Below, piece after piece: positions 45,624 through 49,412 of a stretch of 49,412 nt of DNA (its first letter is position 1; each line of letters starts with the position of its first letter). Source of the stretch: Clostridium sp. (GTDB lineage Bacteria; Bacillota; Clostridia; Clostridiales; Clostridiaceae); contig NZ_JAGHFX010000062.1 of assembly GCF_017888565.1 (NCBI RefSeq), forward strand, positions 1 through 49,412. The letters are read 5' to 3'. Both the position numbers and the translations under genes were made by a program. A model generated the notes under the pieces. It was not told where the DNA came from and did no database searches. It worked only from the letters and a program-made list of their open reading frames with translations.

Positions 45624-45947
45624 TTATTCATTCTTATCAATGCACTTTGAACTACATATACATCTTTGATTATTAGTTAAAATACTATTCAAAAATCTCA
45701 TAAGCTCATCACATAACTCTATATCTAAACTATAATACATCCATGTACCTTCTTTTCTACATTTCACTATTCCACAATCCATCAAAACCTTCATATGATG
45801 GGATAATGTTGGCTGGGTAAAATGAAAATTTTCTAAGATTATACAAGCACATTTTTCCCCTGTAGATAACATATCTACTATCTTAATTCTATTTATTTCA
45901 CCTAGTGCTTTAAATATTTTTATATTCTTCTCATAGTTTTTAATCAT
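45624..45947 (-). CDS. ArsR/SmtB-family regulator
   Basis: A 107-residue winged helix of the ArsR family (FKALGEINRIKIVDML at the start, TQPTLSHHMKVLMDCGIVKCRKEGTWMYYSL for recognition helix and wing). A CxC pair lies in the alpha-3 position (TGEKCACIILE), the usual thiol site for As(III)/Sb(III) or soft metals. A third cysteine group (CICSSKC) is at the C-terminus. Cys at the first two positions favours a thiol-binding inducer. Three copies of one palindrome lie in the promoter region directly upstream, one of them between -35 and -10, so autoregulation is likely. It heads the operon with MATE and gshAB. Confidence 0.92.
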   Translation of the reverse strand: MIKNYEKNIKIFKALGEINRIKIVDMLSTGEKCACIILENFHFTQPTLSHHMKVLMDCGIVKCRKEGTWMYYSLDIELCDELMRFLNSILTNNQRCICSSKCIDKNE

Positions 45948-45961
45948 TACACCCTCCTTAC

Positions 45962-46054
45962 ATAGATAACTATCTATATATAGTTTATAAAATATATAGA
46001 TAGTTATCTATTTATAACACATTTAAATATAGATCATTATCTATGTTTAGTCAA
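45962..46054 (-). promoter_or_regulatory. arsR operon promoter with three 16-bp operator palindromes
   Basis: ATAGATAACTATCTAT (45962-45977), ATAGATAGTTATCTAT (45996-46011) and ATAGATCATTATCTAT (46029-46044) share ATAGAT-n4-ATCTAT and are 33-34 bp apart. On the minus strand TTGACT (46054-46049) and TATATT (46031-46026) are 17 bp apart, so the third palindrome lies inside the core promoter and the other two lie downstream of it. This is a clear repressor layout. Confidence 0.8.
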
Positions 46055-46128
46055 TACATAAATTGTATTATTTTACGGATATAATTGCGAAGATAAATAG
46101 ATATGTTCCATAAGCTAGATGGCTGTGA

Positions 46129-46156
46129 AAAAATGAACCTTGATTTCTCAAGGTTC
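46129..46156 (-). terminator. Terminator overlapping the RelA/SpoT gene stop
   Basis: GAACCTTGA and TCAAGGTTC pair around a 4-nt loop, followed on the minus strand by ATTTTTTC. The 5' arm is formed by the last two codons and the stop of the gene at 46148, so the coding sequence itself supplies half of the hairpin. Confidence 0.85.
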
Positions 46157-46948
46157 TAAACTTTTTAATCTTTCTATTTCTTCTTGCTGTTTTTTTATTA
46201 CATTTAAAAATTCTTCTTCTTTATTAAACCATTCTTTACTTAAATCATTTATCAAAGAAGCCATCTCATCGGCACTTCCTGCAATTCTATTAAATAAAAG
46301 AAGATTTGACTTTAGTATTTCTGGTATTTCTACGTGAGAATATCTAAGTCTATGATCTATTTCTCCATATCCTTCTTCAAATATGGTTCTTACTTGAATT
46401 TCTGCTATAACTTTTTCGTTAGTTGGATAAAATTCTACTAAGTAATGAACTGACCTATATCCCGATATTCTTGATCTAACTTCAATATCTAGTTCTTCGA
46501 ACTTTTTAGTATTGTCTCCTTCTCTAACATTTGCAGTAACCTCAATAACCTTCCAAGTCTTAGTGATAAATTCATGAATATCCTGCCACTGATCTTTAAA
46601 TATGTGTATAACCCTAATTCCAATTAAATCATTTATTTCATTTTTATAATTATCTAAAGTAAATTGAAAGTCTTCACCATATTTTAATTTTCTATCTTCA
46701 GTTTTTCTTATAATTTTTTCAATTAATCTATCTGGGTTCTTTATTCTTGATTTAACTGAGTGAATCATTGGCTGAGAACGTAAAATATTAGATATAAAAT
46801 CTGCTTGATTCTCATAAGAAACTTCATAATCTACGAAATCATTATAAATATCCTTTAAAGCTTCTACGTCTATATTATTTTCCTTTATGATCTCTTCTAC
46901 CTGTGGATATTTTAATATGAATTCATCTATTCTAAAACTCTTTTTCAT
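46148..46948 (-). CDS. RelA/SpoT-domain small alarmone synthetase
   Basis: A 266-residue GTP pyrophosphokinase that makes (p)ppGpp, without the hydrolase, TGS or ACT domains of full RelA. The synthetase fold is at about residues 50-215: SVKSRIKNPDRLIEKIIRK, NDLIGIRVIHIF, GYRSVHYLVEF and AEIQVRTIFEEGYGEIDHRLRY, each a known RSH motif. A C-terminal coiled tail follows (about 225-266), which may drive oligomerisation. AAAGGGGA precedes the ATG. It stands upstream of the arsR-operon region on the same strand but ends at its own terminator. Confidence 0.9.
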   Translation of the reverse strand: MKKSFRIDEFILKYPQVEEIIKENNIDVEALKDIYNDFVDYEVSYENQADFISNILRSQPMIHSVKSRIKNPDRLIEKIIRKTEDRKLKYGEDFQFTLDNYKNEINDLIGIRVIHIFKDQWQDIHEFITKTWKVIEVTANVREGDNTKKFEELDIEVRSRISGYRSVHYLVEFYPTNEKVIAEIQVRTIFEEGYGEIDHRLRYSHVEIPEILKSNLLLFNRIAGSADEMASLINDLSKEWFNKEEEFLNVIKKQQEEIERLKSLEP

Positions 46949-46994
46949 TTAATTATTCCCCTTTGGCTATAGGATTGTTATAGTAGTTTAATTT

Positions 46995-49028
46995 TTATCT
47001 TCCTTTTCTACTATTGCTCTTGCTATTTCTTGACTTTGATCCTTTACCTTTAAAATCTCCAAATTTTTCTTTTGATGCACCTTTACTATTTGTAGCCTTT
47101 GAATTTGATTTACTATTCATTCTTGAAGATGACTTTGAAGAAGATTTTGACTTAGAGCCTTGTTTACCTCTATTAGAGTTTCCCCTTGCTATTGCTTCTT
47201 CTTTTTTTATCTTTGCCATATATCTATCAGCTTTTGATTTTATTAAACACTTAGGTCCATTTCCTATTAAGTCTTCTCTTCCTGCTTTAACTAAAGCATC
47301 ATGAACTAAATTATAGTTTTTAGGATTTTTAAATTGAAGAAGTGCTCTTTGCATAGCTTTTTCTTCTCTTGTCTTTGGAACATATACTTCTTTACCAGTT
47401 ATAGGATCTACTCCTGTATAGAACATAGCAGTTGATAATGTTCCCGGTGTTGGATAGAAGTCTTGAACTTGCTCTGGTTGATATTTTGTATCTCTTAAGT
47501 ATTCCGCTAATTCTATTGCTTCATTTAATCCACTACCTGGATGACTTGACATTAGGTATGGAATTAAATATTGTTCCTTACCTAATTGCTTATTAATCTT
47601 AAAGAACTTTTCTCTAAATCTATCATAAGTATCACCTGAAGGCTTACCCATATATTTTAAAGTGTTAGCCGCAACGTGTTCTGGAGCAACTTTTAATTGT
47701 CCACTAACATGGTGTTCAACAAGTTCTCTAAAGAAAGTATCATTTTTATCTGCCATTATGTAGTCGTATCTTAATCCTGAACGAACAAAGGCCTTTTTTA
47801 CTTTAGGAAGCTTTCTTATTTTTCTTAGTAGTCCTAAGAACTCACTATGATCTACTATTAAGTTTTTACATGGCTTTGGAGTTAAACATTGTTTACTCTT
47901 ACATGCACCAATAGTAAGCTGTGTTTTACAAGCTGGCTTTCTAAAGTTTGCAGTTGGGCCTCCAACATCATGTATATATCCCTTAAAATCCTTAAGATTA
48001 GTTATTTCAACAGCTTCATCTAATATAGATGCTTCACTTCTACTTTGAACTGCTCTTCCTTGATGGAATGTAATTGCACAAAATGAACAGTTACCAAAAC
48101 ATCCTCTTGAACTTACTAAACTAAACTTAACCTCTTCTAAAGCTGCAATTCCACCAAATTCATCATATATAGGATGAGATTCCTTAGTATATGGAAGTGC
48201 ATAAACTTTGTCTAATTCTTCTCTTGTAAGAGGCATTTCTGGTGTATTACAAACTACATATCTATCTCCATGCTTTTGCACAAGCACTTTTCCCCTTACA
48301 GGATCTTGTTCTTCATATTGTATTTTAAAAGCTTCAGCATATTTCATTTTATCTTTTGTAACTTCTTCTCTTGAAGGTAATAACTTATAATCACCATAAA
48401 TTTCATCTAATGAATCTATAGTATATGTAGTTCCATTTACATGCCTTATGTACTTTGCTTCAAATCCATCATTTAAAGCATTTGCAACTTCTACAATTTG
48501 CTTTTCACTCATTCCATATGTTATAAGATCTGCTCCACTATCTATAAGTATTGAATTTCTTACATTATTATCCCAATAATCATAGTGAGCTAATCTTCTT
48601 AAACTTGCTTCTAATCCCCCTATAACAATATTTATATTTTTATAGGCTTCTCTTATTTTATTACAATAAACTATTGTGGCTCTATCTGGTCTTGCTCCCA
48701 TTTTTCCACCAGGAGTATAAAGATCTTTTTCCCTTCTTCTCTTGCTTACAGTATAGTGGTTAACCATGGGGTCCATATTCCCACCATTGACTAAGAAGGC
48801 AAGCCTTGGTCTTCCAAGCTTCATAAAATCGTCTGTACTATGCCAATCTGGCTGTGGGATTATACCAACTTTATATCCTGCATCTTCTAATACTCTTGAA
48901 ATAATTGCTGTTCCAAAACTATGGTGATCTATATAGGCATCACCTGTTACTATAATGAAATCACATTGTTCCCATCCACGTTCTTGCATATCTTCTTTAC
49001 TTATTGGTAAAAATCTGTTATTTGACAT
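46995..49028 (-). CDS. YgiQ-family radical SAM protein
   Basis: A 677-residue radical SAM enzyme. The N-terminal cobalamin-like domain is at about residues 15-200. The radical SAM cluster motif [17 protein letters not shown] has cysteines near 312, 316 and 319 (CxxxCxxC). C-terminal YgiQ segments include [17 protein letters not shown] and [20 protein letters not shown]. The last 65 residues are a Lys/Ser/Asn/Arg-rich low-complexity tail ([12 protein letters not shown], then [11 protein letters not shown]), which is basic and may bind RNA. The reaction of YgiQ is not known. The Shine-Dalgarno is weak (GTGGGTG). Both flanks are single-gene units. Confidence 0.9.
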   Translation of the reverse strand: MSNNRFLPISKEDMQERGWEQCDFIIVTGDAYIDHHSFGTAIISRVLEDAGYKVGIIPQPDWHSTDDFMKLGRPRLAFLVNGGNMDPMVNHYTVSKRRREKDLYTPGGKMGARPDRATIVYCNKIREAYKNINIVIGGLEASLRRLAHYDYWDNNVRNSILIDSGADLITYGMSEKQIVEVANALNDGFEAKYIRHVNGTTYTIDSLDEIYGDYKLLPSREEVTKDKMKYAEAFKIQYEEQDPVRGKVLVQKHGDRYVVCNTPEMPLTREELDKVYALPYTKESHPIYDEFGGIAALEEVKFSLVSSRGCFGNCSFCAITFHQGRAVQSRSEASILDEAVEITNLKDFKGYIHDVGGPTANFRKPACKTQLTIGACKSKQCLTPKPCKNLIVDHSEFLGLLRKIRKLPKVKKAFVRSGLRYDYIMADKNDTFFRELVEHHVSGQLKVAPEHVAANTLKYMGKPSGDTYDRFREKFFKINKQLGKEQYLIPYLMSSHPGSGLNEAIELAEYLRDTKYQPEQVQDFYPTPGTLSTAMFYTGVDPITGKEVYVPKTREEKAMQRALLQFKNPKNYNLVHDALVKAGREDLIGNGPKCLIKSKADRYMAKIKKEEAIARGNSNRGKQGSKSKSSSKSSSRMNSKSNSKATNSKGASKEKFGDFKGKGSKSRNSKSNSRKGR

Positions 49029-49294
49029 TTAAACACCCACTTTTTTAAAATTGACAATTGATACTTGAAATCTTCGTATTAATCCCCTAAATATCAATAT
49101 TAACATCACGTCTAATGATTATAACATTTTAAAGCAATTAAATCATTTATTTTTTTTTAAATTCTTATTAACAGAAACTTTTGTAAGAAATTTTGAAATT
49201 TTTAGCTTCTTATATATTTAAATAACAGATAAAAACCCAACATAAAAACTCTTAAAAAGCAGTAAATTCAAGGCTTTAAAAGGACCTAACGAAA

Positions 49295-49319
49295 TGGTCT
49301 TACCCCCATTATGTAGACA
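49295..49319 (+). repeat. Left inverted repeat (IRL) of the IS3-family element
   Basis: These 25 bases begin TGGTCTTACCCCC and end GTAGACA, and align gap-free with the reverse complement of 87-111 with about six mismatches, a normal difference between IRL and IRR of one IS3-family element. Confidence 0.75.
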
Positions 49320-49355
49320 GTCAATAAAAGGTCGTGTACAATCTACATAATGGGG
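49304..49355 (+). promoter_or_regulatory. Hairpin and promoter controlling the IS transposase
   Basis: CCCCATTATGTAGA (49304-49317, inside the IRL) and TCTACATAATGGGG (49342-49355) form a perfect 14-bp stem with a 24-nt loop. The right arm includes the Shine-Dalgarno (GGGGTGA) of the ATG at 49365. A promoter is present between the arms: TAGACA (49314-49319), 17 bp, TACAAT (49337-49342). RNA started from it would lack the left arm. Read-through RNA from outside would contain both arms and hide the ribosome binding site. Confidence 0.6.
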
Positions 49356-49364
49356 TGATTTTTT

Positions 49365-49412
49365 ATGTCAATAAAGCACAAAGCTTATAGTGCAGAATTT
49401 AAAATAAATGCA
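49365..49412 (+). CDS. IS3-family transposase OrfA, N-terminal fragment
   Basis: The frame from ATG 49365 is open to the window edge and encodes MSIKHKAYSAEFKINA. The K-x-Y-S-x-E-F-K pattern opens the helix-turn-helix of IS3-family OrfA proteins. GGGGTGA lies 6-7 nt before the ATG. The gene continues outside the window, so its integrity is unknown. Confidence 0.8.
   Translation, partial: MSIKHKAYSAEFKINA

Larger units (their letters stand above)
49295..49412 (+). mobile_element. IS3-family insertion sequence, left end only
   Basis: The window ends inside an insertion sequence. It holds the left repeat (49295-49319), a promoter, a stem-loop over the transposase ribosome binding site, and the first 16 codons of OrfA. 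The repeat matches the right repeat at 87-111, so both edges may be copies of one element in the same orientation. Confidence 0.8.

Noticed and set aside
47014..47304. Plus-strand frame antisense to the YgiQ C-terminal tail
   Set aside because: It is a shadow of the Lys/Ser-rich tail; no start signal or homology.
1..49412. The window as a composite transposon
   Set aside because: The 49 kb between the IS ends is mostly housekeeping genes, and contig breakage at repeated IS copies is simpler; no target duplications can be seen.

Overview
The window is about 49.4 kb of very AT-rich DNA with AGGAGG-type ribosome binding sites, many short rho-independent terminators, a T-box leader, a sortase-anchored glycosidase and a CotA-like oxidase. 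This fits a low-GC Firmicute, most likely Clostridium sensu stricto. That placement is inferred from codon and base use and from gene content (GshAB fusion, DUF2975/Xre pair, LPxTG GH20 hexosaminidase). I do not name a species. Most genes lie on the minus strand. The DNA is largely ordinary chromosome with short operons. I saw no tRNA or rRNA gene, CRISPR array, prophage or plasmid functions.

Both ends are IS3-family DNA in the same orientation. The left edge holds the last 22 codons of a transposase and its right inverted repeat. The right edge holds a left inverted repeat and the first 16 codons of a transposase. The window therefore probably runs from one IS copy to the next, as an assembly contig would.

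Layout: 0.2-3 kb, a DeoR regulator/HAD phosphatase pair and a CPBP membrane protease. 3.6-5.3 kb, glnS, interrupted by one in-frame TAA. 5.6-9.9 kb, a DUF445 membrane protein, an ECF sigma/anti-sigma pair, and rsgA, with a short upstream ORF ahead of it and a GNAT remnant directly behind its stop codon. 10.1-15.3 kb, a 1617-residue cell-wall hexosaminidase behind a promoter-hairpin-terminator leader. 15.3-19 kb, a small winged-helix protein, T-box-controlled gltX and a split permease. 19.3-25.7 kb, a GH3 glycosidase, a coiled-coil protein, a DUF2975/Xre/DUF4153 operon and a pentapeptide-repeat membrane protein. 25.8-28.7 kb, a MocR-type regulator divergent from alr. 28.8-36.5 kb, asnB, HAD phosphatases, a lone ATP-cone protein, a GGDEF-EAL protein and DbpA. 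36.6-41.8 kb, a CotA-like multicopper oxidase, DedA, an M42 peptidase and a GH1 glucosidase. 42-46 kb, an arsR-MATE-gshAB operon with three matching operator palindromes. 46.1-49 kb, a small alarmone synthetase and a YgiQ radical SAM protein.

The points most worth a second look are: the nonsense codon in glnS; the arsR-MATE-gshAB operon; the possible RNA switch before rsgA; the attenuator-like leader before the hexosaminidase; the IS hairpin that hides the transposase ribosome binding site; the degenerate Nudix-DUF4153 fusion; and the GNAT scar after rsgA. I found no clearly new multi-gene defence or mobile system.
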